Source: Ahniella affigens
GTDB lineage: Bacteria; Pseudomonadota; Gammaproteobacteria; Xanthomonadales; Ahniellaceae
Direction: 5' to 3'
Assembly: GCF_003015185.1 (NCBI RefSeq)
Contig: NZ_CP027860.1
Span: 4,578,501-4,642,500, forward strand
DNA: 64,000 bases
In this document: piece after piece, positions 8,001-15,173 of the stretch
Position numbering within the stretch: the first letter of the stretch is position 1
Layout: each line of letters starts with the position of its first letter
Program-made: the position numbers and the translations under genes
The notes under the pieces: model-generated
Database searches by the model: none
What the model was told of the DNA's origin: nothing
Seen by the model: the letters and a program-made list of their open reading frames with translations, nothing else

Positions 8001-10051
8001 ATTCCTCGCTTCCATTGTGAGTAGCTAGTCGTCTTCATTCTTCCATCGGTGATGGATTGCAAGAGACCATCCGTGAAGTGACTGTAGGTCCTTACCAATT
8101 CTCCAAATCGAAACTCCTGGAACGGGAGTCCGGTAGAGGAATAGTAGGTACTCTCGTCAACGACTGTTCCATTGACTGTGCTTGTCCCTGGCTGACTGAG
8201 AACCCAGACGCCAGGGAAATCCTGATAGGTCTTCCCTTCGCTCCTGCTATAGCCAAGCGAGCTACTCGCCAGAGTGTTCAGCGGTCTCGCAAACTGATCA
8301 AAACTGTAGACCCCCGATGACTGCGTGACCTGCCACGAGAATGTTGCCCCTTGCTGGGATATGACCTGACTCTTTTTTGGTTTGAACTTTCCGGTGGAAG
8401 GGTCCCCATAGGAGCGAATGGGCGTGCCTACCGTTGCGAGAAAGTTCTGCCCCGCGGTGTCGATTTGATAGTCGATGTCTGTCGTGCGAAGCGGCGATCC
8501 TGCGCTTGTTAACCGCTCGGACAGCAGCAGCCCGTCATTTGATCCATACCGAATTCCGAAGGTAAGTTCTGCTTGGCTGCCGTCAGGCTGTAGAATCGTG
8601 ATGAGTTTGGAGATAGGGCAAGAAGGGCTGCACTGAAAGTCGTAAGAGTATGTGGCCGCGGGATACGTCCACGTCCACTCAAGTGGCGACGGAATGAGAC
8701 CGCCTACTATTCGCTTTCTGACGAGCCCTAACGCAACGAAGTTGAGAGGGTGGCGATCCCCTGATTGACTGTCGGCTGTCCAGCAGTTTTGTGGCACGTA
8801 GGTGCGACCGTTCCGGATGAACTTGAATCTGAACTCTCCCGTCGCCCCAGACGGATGGGTCATCGATAGCGTCTTCTCGAAGGAATAGACGAAAGGAGCG
8901 GAACCTCCGCAGGTCGGAGCAGTTGAGTCGACATGGTCATCAAACAGCGCGCTACTATTGTATGTGTACGATGACTGGTCAGGCAGCACTACCGAGGTGA
9001 GGGTACCGACGGACGAACCTCCATATAGATAGGTCCACGTTCGAACACCGTCTGTTACTGAAGTGATGCGACTCGATGGCCCTGTTTGCGTATTGTAAAC
9101 GATATCGAGATAGCGACCGTCATTTGCTTCGATACGCGTCAAATTCCTTGGGTTAGCCGCGCTGTACGAGTATGTCACCCAATTTCCGAACCTGTCTTCA
9201 ACCCGAGTAGGCAAGATGAAGGTTTCTCGTCTAGCGAGTTGCTGAAGAGTTTGCGACCCTCTGAGCACTGGCGCGTAGAGCTTCTCAACAAATTGGTTGA
9301 ACCAGTACTTATTTCCTTTCGGATCACGAGCCAGGAAGGCATCACCTGCTACACCATTTGCGGTGGTCGGTAAGCATGAAAAGTACCATAGCCCCTTTGT
9401 CACCCACCGGTAGGTCTGTCCATCCGTTGGGCGATTGGGTGCAGACCCCGGCAGGTGCATGATTTCGTCGTCACCTGATCCGGGGACGTAAAGCATATTG
9501 CCCAGCCAGTAGTCATCTGCTTCGATAGAACCCATTTGAGGTGGCTTTGCCAGGTTCGGGTCTGACTGATTGCATCGGACGTTGGCAATCGGCCCGGCTT
9601 GCCAACCTGTTGAAGCTGCGAAAACACCATGAAGATGCGGTATATCGAGATCCCATTCTTCGAATACGTGTGGACTTCTACCCTGAGCGCCTCGAGACCG
9701 TGTCGTGCTGACGTCAAGCCTCCTTGAGATTGCTACTGGAAGGTTACTGTTCCCTGGAATCGATACGTCTGTGACTGAGAACTCAACCGTCCCCGTGTAA
9801 TAGTTGATTGAGTCGCCAAATAGGTTCTCATCAAGCGGCACGACTGTTTTTGTTTTCTCGACGCGGTCGATATGCTCCTGAGGCGGAGAAACGGGGTCCT
9901 CAAGCTCGACAGCAGTAACTGGCGCCGGATAGACAGCGAGCTCTGATGCTCGCGTATTGGAGGCGCATAAAATGAGCAGCAACGCCAAGAGCACTATCCG
10001 TTCCGAGTTTACGAACCGTCGACTACAGCACGCATCTTTCCCTATTCGCAT
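5054..10051 (-). CDS. RHS-repeat protein with variable C-terminal domain (probable polymorphic toxin)
   Basis: 1665 residues from the ATG at 10051; GGGG lies 8 bases upstream, so a TTG five codons earlier is less likely. A signal-like hydrophobic segment (IVLLALLLILC) lies near the N-terminus. Many YD/RHS repeats follow (YDSMGRA, YDAQQRL, YDAAGNL, YDAQDRL, YSHDARGN), then the conserved RHS core end ARYFDPDTGRFLSKD and NPYKYVDPDGK. After it comes a hydrophobic, glycine-rich segment, an acidic linker and a final module of about 65 residues (RDIGDRIKKDL...PKWLR) that I cannot assign to an activity. RHS shells encapsulate C-terminal toxins. An internal LFSNGFE resembles the C-terminal tail of other secreted proteins in this window. 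It is cargo of the Tn7-like element, with a probable immunity gene just downstream. Confidence 0.85.
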   Translation of the reverse strand: MRIGKDACCSRRFVNSERIVLLALLLILCASNTRASELAVYPAPVTAVELEDPVSPPQEHIDRVEKTKTVVPLDENLFGDSINYYTGTVEFSVTDVSIPGNSNLPVAISRRLDVSTTRSRGAQGRSPHVFEEWDLDIPHLHGVFAASTGWQAGPIANVRCNQSDPNLAKPPQMGSIEADDYWLGNMLYVPGSGDDEIMHLPGSAPNRPTDGQTYRWVTKGLWYFSCLPTTANGVAGDAFLARDPKGNKYWFNQFVEKLYAPVLRGSQTLQQLARRETFILPTRVEDRFGNWVTYSYSAANPRNLTRIEANDGRYLDIVYNTQTGPSSRITSVTDGVRTWTYLYGGSSVGTLTSVVLPDQSSYTYNSSALFDDHVDSTAPTCGGSAPFVYSFEKTLSMTHPSGATGEFRFKFIRNGRTYVPQNCWTADSQSGDRHPLNFVALGLVRKRIVGGLIPSPLEWTWTYPAATYSYDFQCSPSCPISKLITILQPDGSQAELTFGIRYGSNDGLLLSERLTSAGSPLRTTDIDYQIDTAGQNFLATVGTPIRSYGDPSTGKFKPKKSQVISQQGATFSWQVTQSSGVYSFDQFARPLNTLASSSLGYSRSEGKTYQDFPGVWVLSQPGTSTVNGTVVDESTYYSSTGLPFQEFRFGELVRTYSHFTDGLLQSITDGRMKTTSYSQWKRGIPQTVTYADSSSKTAVVDDLGWIASTTNEAGYTTSYNYDSMGRASLIVYPLDSSSTWANTVRNFSRSLGAEFGLPVGTWKQTIETGNSRKHIWYDQLWRPILEREWDNGSPSATQRFVRRDWSSSNHEIFTSYPLNSISVRGDLVLGVSKQFDPIDRIVLESVDTDGELVADATTSYSYGNNFETLVTDPRGFQTRYRYQAFSVPSLDAPSEVFFGENGPLAERVTATLVRDAFGKVTSITRTGNGANATRSMTYDAQQRLCQLTEPESGALVIAYDAAGNLDWSADGRTPAGNCSSARNGVPVQERTIRSYTDRNWLSAVNYPELAGFVSPDTATTYTPDGLVKTAVNANSQWTYDYNSRRQIKSETLVFEGISYGLAWAYDSVGHLGSLTYPAGFVSTFTPNALGQATQNSGLVSGISYHANGAAAGWTYGNGVVRSITQTTRRLQDRIRDVGLGLVLDEDYGYDAGLNLSTVIDGRDVSMNRTMTYDAQDRLKSALGAWGAGNFTYDGADNLKSLVLGGKSYTYAYSSEKLLNVTPSGFPPISYSHDARGNITAKGGITFVWDYANRLVRTNGVSQYLYDAHGHRLMIEKLNPNNQATGDRVFQLYSKNGYLLYEFASLATPPETPLFSNGFENQSTSSNSEVRGLTGADSEAGATSLVPVDSMAQSAGVARYTTYHYVGKQLVARRDAEASGVGLPPNGTAFATFFLHTDTLGSVVAESDGSQNVVRRAHYEPFGMPVSAVASGPSFAGHVLDSNTELVYMRARYFDPDTGRFLSKDLSVPSSFDAEDFNQYCYARNNPYKYVDPDGKFIFLAPLLTLGGTLTAGEAALVWLGLGAIGGTVILESQQQQDQIASSHLTPSYAPLVTRDVEASWVFSKPSDDVDDDTDDSEDEDGDEFDGKQRGRRGNDNNPRHEDGAEPASEKAARDIGDRIKKDLGADAARDFHDAKVGQDRSLAQLKDDARALYEEAGEEVPKWLR

Positions 10052-10454
10052 TTTCGATATCCCCAAGAGTGACCAATCGCAATTGACGAAACTGATGCTT
10101 TCGCAAACCGCCGATTGCTGGGGAGTAGCCTATCACTACACCAGTCTTTCCGATCTGGGCCTCGATGATTTGGACTCGCTTTTGTGCGCGGATGTGTTTC
10201 TTGCCGCGCGGCCATCGCTGCCTAGTCTAAGATTTTCTTGGGTCGGATGCGAGCTGGTTTCATCCGAAGTCTGCCGTAGATCAGGTAGCTCGCTAGCAAG
10301 GTATCGACAGTCAGCCGATTTTGGCTCGGAGATGCTCCCGTTCTGCTGGTTTCTTCCGACCGTTCGGCAGCAAATCGTTGCTGACCGCATCCAAAATCCA
10401 CAAGTTCCTCTCCGATTCTATTTCAACCGGTTTTGGCCTTGCTTGGACTTGCGC
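10052..10454. other. Region between RHS start and KfrA-like gene end
   Basis: About 400 bases without a convincing gene. It must hold the promoter of the leftward RHS gene. Open frames exist on both strands but lack recognisable domains, and the + strand one overlaps the RHS signal peptide. Confidence 0.4.
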
Positions 10455-10934
10455 CTATTCGGAATGATTCAAGCGCCTCATGACCTTGACTGCCCTTGAA
10501 CGCAACCTCTCTGCTTGGTTCAGTTGCCTTTGAGTCAATCTAGCTTTTTTTTCGCACTCTCGTAGTCGTGTTCGGATCGTGAAAAGCTCCCCTCTTTGCA
10601 TCAACGACAGGCATCGGTACCTATTTGACCGGGTAGCCTCGATCTTGTTGCTCTGCAGAGCGCGCCGGAGTTGCTTTTCTAGACTGAGTGCTTGTACTTC
10701 CGCGTCATTGAGTCTGGCAAGGGCGCGTGTCGACCGGGCCCTCTCACGCTGGAGAGTCGCTGACAACCCGTCCAACTTGGATTCGAAATCTCGGCGTTGC
10801 CGAGTCTCACGGTCTCTAACCGTCCTTATGCTGGCCAGATCTTTTGATAGCTTCGCGATAGCACTAAGGTAACGCGAAGATTGCTTGCTAGCGATTTCGT
10901 TTCGTCGATCTGATTTGCCTAGCAATTCTGCTAG

Positions 10935-12157
10935 GGAGGGTCTGAACAAGTCGGTTTTTGGCGATGGATTCCGTCCTCCGGATTCTCAGGCGGGTTTCGG
11001 TCGGTGATCCGTTAAGTATCCTTCCTAATCGGTATCGTTCTTCACTTGGGAAAGCGGTTCTGGCGCTACTTTGCCCCTCTTTCGTGATCAGCTCGCGAAC
11101 TTCGGGCGCAACTCCCCTGCAGTTTCAAGTAGCACTTTTCTGACACGATGCAAATTGGCCAGCGCGAACAGGGTGACGATGTGACTGGTGTTCTTGGCCA
11201 ATCCCTTGAAGCGCGCCTTGTTGTACCCAAAGAAGCACTTCACCTTCTGAAACGCATGCTCGACTCGCGCGCGAACCTGCGCCTTCCTACGCTCGATCTT
11301 CACGATATTGCTCTTTGCCCGACCTTCTTCCATCGCCTTGATCGCGCTTCGGCGCATCGCAATCCTCCACTCAGGGAAGCGCTGCTTGCGCGGATGGTTC
11401 TCGCGCATGTTTTTGTCGGCGCCCTGGTAGCCCGCATCTGCCCATACTGTCTCTTCCTTGCCGTGCAGCAGGCTTTCAACGTGATCAACATCGGCATCAT
11501 TGGCTGCCGACGTCACCACTGTGTGGACCAGACCACTGTCAGCATCCACGCCAATATGCGCCTTCATGCCGAAGTACCACTGGTTGCCCTTCTTCGTCTG
11601 GTGCATCTCAGGATCCCGCTCACCGTCTGAGTTCTTCGTCGAACTCGGTGCCGCGATGATCGTCGCATCGACGATCGTGCCACGCTTCAGCAGCAAGCCC
11701 TTGCGCGACAAATGACCGTTGATCCGCTCCAGTATCGACGAAGCCAAATCATTCGTCTCAATCAGACGCCGAAAGTTCAGGATCGTCGTCTCGTCTGGAA
11801 TGCTGCCGCTCAGCGTCAGACCGGCAAAGTTCCGAATCGACACGATCTCATACAGCGCTTCTTCCATCGCCGGATCGCTCAACCCAAACCAGTTCTGCAT
11901 CAGGTGAACCCGGAGCATCACTTCAACGGGGTACGGGCGACGGCCGCGACCGGCGACCGGATAAACCGACTCAATGTCCTTCAGCAATGCTGCCCACGGC
12001 ACGACTTGCTCCATCTCGGCTAGGAATACCTCCCGACGCGTCTGCTTCTTCTTAGCCGCATATTCCGCGTCACCGAAACTCATCTGGTCCATGCTGAAAT
12101 AACCTCGCCGCAACACCTGTATCTAACCAGAAATTGCGGGACTTGTTCAGACCCTCC
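10935..12157 (-). mobile_element. IS5-family insertion sequence, complete
   Basis: 1223 bp with perfect 18-bp terminal inverted repeats GGAGGGTCTGAACAAGTC, flanked by 4-bp CTAG duplications (10931-10934 and 12158-12161). Length, CTAG target and the GGA...GAACAAGTC end match the IS5 group. It carries one intact transposase gene. It interrupts the KfrA-like gene inside the Tn7-like element, so it arrived after that gene. Perfect ends and an intact reading frame suggest recent insertion. Confidence 0.93.
11088..12092 (-). CDS. IS5-family DDE transposase
   Basis: 334 residues from the ATG at 12092, matching the usual MDQM(S/T)F start; a TTG eight codons upstream is less likely. The catalytic triad is visible: first Asp in TIVDATIIAAPSSTKN, second in WADAGYQGA, and Glu in RARVEHAFQKVK. 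The N-terminal region RREVFLAEMEQVVPW is the conserved IS5 signature. It catalyses cut-and-paste movement of the surrounding IS. The length is normal and there is no frameshift. Confidence 0.95.
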   Translation of the reverse strand: MDQMSFGDAEYAAKKKQTRREVFLAEMEQVVPWAALLKDIESVYPVAGRGRRPYPVEVMLRVHLMQNWFGLSDPAMEEALYEIVSIRNFAGLTLSGSIPDETTILNFRRLIETNDLASSILERINGHLSRKGLLLKRGTIVDATIIAAPSSTKNSDGERDPEMHQTKKGNQWYFGMKAHIGVDADSGLVHTVVTSAANDADVDHVESLLHGKEETVWADAGYQGADKNMRENHPRKQRFPEWRIAMRRSAIKAMEEGRAKSNIVKIERRKAQVRARVEHAFQKVKCFFGYNKARFKGLAKNTSHIVTLFALANLHRVRKVLLETAGELRPKFAS

Positions 12158-12780
12158 CTAGCTGATCAGATTCGGATCTTGCGGCCGCGAGTTCGATTGC
12201 TGATTGTGCAACCTTTTCAACCATTGCCCGCTGGTCATCTCGAAGTTGCTGGACCTCTGACTGCGTCAGTAGCCGCGCTTCCTCTACCAACAGGAGCTGT
12301 CTAGCCACCTCCCGCCGCTCGTTCTCAATCTGTTGCTGCTTCTGCTCAAGCTTTTGCCACTCGGCGTGAATGCTCTTCATCTCATCCGATAGTTCGGCGC
12401 GGACTTCTTCGCGAGCCCTGGCAAGCACGACTTGGTAAAGGTCGGCGAGATGATCAACGTCGTTGACGCGGTTCTTGCGTTTTTGTTCCAACTTCCGATG
12501 TTCGTAGAACTTGGCCACGGTTGGTTCCAGGTCACGCTGGGCAACCTGGCCGCCAGCAACCTTTGTAATCCATTTCAGGCTCGGGTAGATGCCTGCGTCC
12601 TCCAATGCCTTGATCGCCCACGCGACCAAGTCTTGCTCATGGCCATCCACTCGGAGCAATGTGGGGCGTGACACGGCGATCGCTTTGATTCGAGATTCAA
12701 GGTCGAGAGCTTGTTCTTCTTTCATGACATGCCCCAGGTTTAGTTGATTTGGTCGGCTTTGGTTTTACGTGGCGCGAGAA

Positions 12781-14100
12781 TCAGTGCTTCTTCGGCGGGG
12801 CCGGGGCAAATGCCGCAAACGTGACCCGCGAATTGATCTCAGCCCGGATTCGAAACTTGGGTAGTCCGGTCGTAGTGACGGTCCGCTTCAGTGCTGCCTT
12901 CCGGCTCAGGACGCCGCCATTCAGGCCAACAAGTTCGGGTTCCAGGTCGTCGACGGCCGCTCTGATTCGATGCGTGACCTCGGTCTGAGCGCGCTGCCGG
13001 GCTTCTCGCGTGTGGCTGGCGATTCGATTGACCCAGGCTGGGAATCGGTAGCGGAGATAGCCCACTGAGACGCCGGCACTCTGAGCGAGGGCCTTGAGTG
13101 ACACCGGTGATCCAGCTTCGGCATCCCGGACTGCACCAGAGACCAGGGGCGCAACTTCCGTTGCTTTGACGCGATTGCCGCGCTTCCGTGGCGCAATGGG
13201 GTCTGGCAAGGACTCGCCGGCAACCGACAAGAGCGGGCGCGTCGTGCCGGTTACATTGCCTTCCAGCAGCGCAACCAGGGGCACGCGGAGCCAGAACGCG
13301 ATCCGAAGTGCTGCTTGGATGGTGACGGGCTCTTCGGGATTGGCGAAACGCACGCATTCGTCACGAGGAATGACTTGGAAGAGTTCGTCCTCTGATTCGG
13401 CATGCCAAGCTTCATCCAGGATCTTTGAGACGACGCCGGCCACACCGGCTCTGGGAAAGCGCTTACCCGGGTGCGTCGCAATATGCTCAATCAATGCCGA
13501 CAACTCTTTGAACCGGCTCGGCAGGAGGTCCGTTCGGACCGGCGATTTGTAGAGCGGCGCTTGGCAACGATGACATTGGTCGAGTCGATCACGGACGCAT
13601 TCACTGCCTTGCTTGGCGCCACATGACGGGCAGGAGTCGCGAAGTTTCACTTCATGGATGTCGCAGCAATCAACCATTCCAAGTTGCCAGATCAATTTGA
13701 AGTAGGACTGGCGTCCAGATTCTGACCATTCCTTGAAGCAGACAGGGCACCACCGAAGATTTCCTGCGAATGCGCCTTGTGGGCGGTGCAGGGCCTGGGA
13801 AGTTGCGAGGAAGGTCATGCATTCGAATTCATGGGCAGGAACACCGGTCGACAGAGACAGCGCCTCAACCAAGTGTTCTGTGGTGGCGTTCGGGCGAATG
13901 AACGCCGTGATCGGCACTCGAAACGCTCGTGCGTCCACCTGTGCGCGCAGGTCGGGCAATCGATCGAGCATGATCCGAACGAGCGTTCCGGGACCGACCG
14001 TGTGGAGTGCAGCCTGTCGCAACAAGTATGAGCTCAAGGCTTCCACATCAGATGTTCCGTCGCCTTGAATTGGCAGGTGCAAAAAGTGAGCACGGCTCAT
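12781..14100 (-). CDS. tniQ: TniQ/TnsD-type target-selection protein
   Basis: 439 residues. The N-terminal TniQ domain contains the expected zinc-finger pattern: CPVC (118-121), CCxxH (145-149), CPSC (157-160) and CHRC (176-179). The C-terminal half is long and helix-rich with HTH-like stretches (LAQSAGVSVGYLRYRFPAWV), as in TnsD-type proteins that bind a fixed chromosomal site. Short TniQ proteins of CRISPR-associated elements lack such an extension. The start overlaps the tnsC stop (ATGA), so the two are translationally coupled. It is the only targeting protein seen, so it probably recognises the site beside the CAT tRNA gene; that is inference from the insertion position. Confidence 0.9.
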   Translation of the reverse strand: MSRAHFLHLPIQGDGTSDVEALSSYLLRQAALHTVGPGTLVRIMLDRLPDLRAQVDARAFRVPITAFIRPNATTEHLVEALSLSTGVPAHEFECMTFLATSQALHRPQGAFAGNLRWCPVCFKEWSESGRQSYFKLIWQLGMVDCCDIHEVKLRDSCPSCGAKQGSECVRDRLDQCHRCQAPLYKSPVRTDLLPSRFKELSALIEHIATHPGKRFPRAGVAGVVSKILDEAWHAESEDELFQVIPRDECVRFANPEEPVTIQAALRIAFWLRVPLVALLEGNVTGTTRPLLSVAGESLPDPIAPRKRGNRVKATEVAPLVSGAVRDAEAGSPVSLKALAQSAGVSVGYLRYRFPAWVNRIASHTREARQRAQTEVTHRIRAAVDDLEPELVGLNGGVLSRKAALKRTVTTTGLPKFRIRAEINSRVTFAAFAPAPPKKH

Positions 14101-15173
14101 AGCCGGCCCCCTGCCTTATGGCGCGCTGGTTTAGCCCGAAATGGTTTGGCGGATGTCTTTGACTGCTTGGCGGTTAACCTTGGTCCGCTCGGGTATCCGG
14201 GCGACTGCTCTGGCGCCTCACGATCCGGCGAGGCCTTGATGTCATGTTCGCCCTGCAGCGTCTCCGCAAGAATCTGCGCTGCTTGGCTTGCCGGCAATCG
14301 CGTTTGTTCCAGCGTCTCTCGGTTCAGAGATGACAGTCCGCGACTGGCGATTCGCCCCAATGCTGTTCGAAGCCAAAGCGCCAAGTGTCCAACGCACCCA
14401 AGGCTCCAGTTGAAAAGCAATTCGTTCCATTGCCGAAGGTCCTGCCGTTCCGCACCCAACCTTAGTTGATTGCTCAGAGTAGTCAGGATTGCCTCGAACG
14501 CCTCCAGGTCATCCGGGTTCTCTTCTCGATATCGGGGAAACTCAATTGGCCGCTGCCGGCCCAGAAGATGCGGTGCCAGAGCCAAGAGCCCAAGCAACCG
14601 ATAGGAGCCAACCAGAACCAACACCGTCTGCGTCTTGTGCGCCAAACACTTCCAGGAGTCCAAGACTTTCGCGGCATTTTTGCTGCCACCTTGGATGTAC
14701 TCGATATGGTGCGACTCATCGACGCAGACATACTGAATGGATTTGGCGACCACAAATTTCTCGAAGGCACTTCGGAGCATGCCCTCTGAAGTGCGCTCAA
14801 TCCGCGCCGCTAACTTCATCCCGTTGGGATCATCGGACCCGGCGAATCCGTAGATGGGATGCCCGATCGCCTCGCAAGCCGACCGCATGAAGTCCTTGGT
14901 CGAGAATGCGCCGTTCCGTCCAGCATTCTCTGCATCAATCTTGATCACCGGCGATTCATTGCCCCTTTCGAGTGTACCAACGAGGAGGTTCAGAGCCTCG
15001 GCCAGCGCACGCGACTTGCCGACACGGCTCGGCCCGACGATCACGACCACTTCGCCCGGCAACGCTACGGCGAGCGCGTTGAATAGATCATTGACTGCGC
15101 GCTCATAGTGGTGATGCTGGATTTTGGTTGTCGCCAGCGACTCTGCCGCGCGTAGTTTCCAATCGTTGTTCAT
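14097..15173 (-). CDS. tnsC: TnsC/TniB-type AAA+ transposition regulator
   Basis: 358 residues. Walker A is GPSRVGKS (47-54), Walker B is CVDESHH (150-156, where DEAQH is common), and a sensor-like Ser/Tyr follows in LVLVGSYRL. TnsC-type ATPases connect the target-bound TniQ/TnsD to the transposase and polymerise on DNA. The last 60 residues are Lys/Pro/Ser-rich and probably disordered. It overlaps both neighbours by four bases (ATGA), so tnsAB-tnsC-tniQ is one translation-coupled operon. Confidence 0.92.
   Translation of the reverse strand: MNNDWKLRAAESLATTKIQHHHYERAVNDLFNALAVALPGEVVVIVGPSRVGKSRALAEALNLLVGTLERGNESPVIKIDAENAGRNGAFSTKDFMRSACEAIGHPIYGFAGSDDPNGMKLAARIERTSEGMLRSAFEKFVVAKSIQYVCVDESHHIEYIQGGSKNAAKVLDSWKCLAHKTQTVLVLVGSYRLLGLLALAPHLLGRQRPIEFPRYREENPDDLEAFEAILTTLSNQLRLGAERQDLRQWNELLFNWSLGCVGHLALWLRTALGRIASRGLSSLNRETLEQTRLPASQAAQILAETLQGEHDIKASPDREAPEQSPGYPSGPRLTAKQSKTSAKPFRAKPARHKAGGRL

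Larger units (their letters stand above)
10455..12725 (-). pseudogene. KfrA-like coiled-coil DNA-binding protein, interrupted by IS5-family element
   Basis: The gene is split by the insertion at 10935-12157. Removing the IS and one CTAG copy joins 12725-12158 to 10930-10455 in frame, giving a 347-residue protein; the junction reads ESDQLAELLGKS. The first 80 or so residues resemble the KfrA N-terminal DNA-binding domain (VAWAIKALEDAGIYPSLKWI). The rest is a long Glu/Gln/Arg-rich coiled coil. KfrA proteins are plasmid-encoded DNA-binding regulators with an alpha-helical tail. Here it is the fourth gene of the tns operon, 55 bases after tniQ. A truncated 192-residue N-terminal product could still be made, ending LGRV inside the IS. 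Its role in transposition or regulation is inference. Confidence 0.7.

Noticed and set aside
9957-10499. 180-codon open frame on the + strand
   Set aside because: It overlaps the RHS signal-peptide region on the opposite strand and has no recognisable domain or good ribosome site.
10455-12725. KfrA-like gene as evidence of an integrated plasmid
   Set aside because: No replication, partition or conjugation genes accompany it; it belongs to the tns operon by position and strand.
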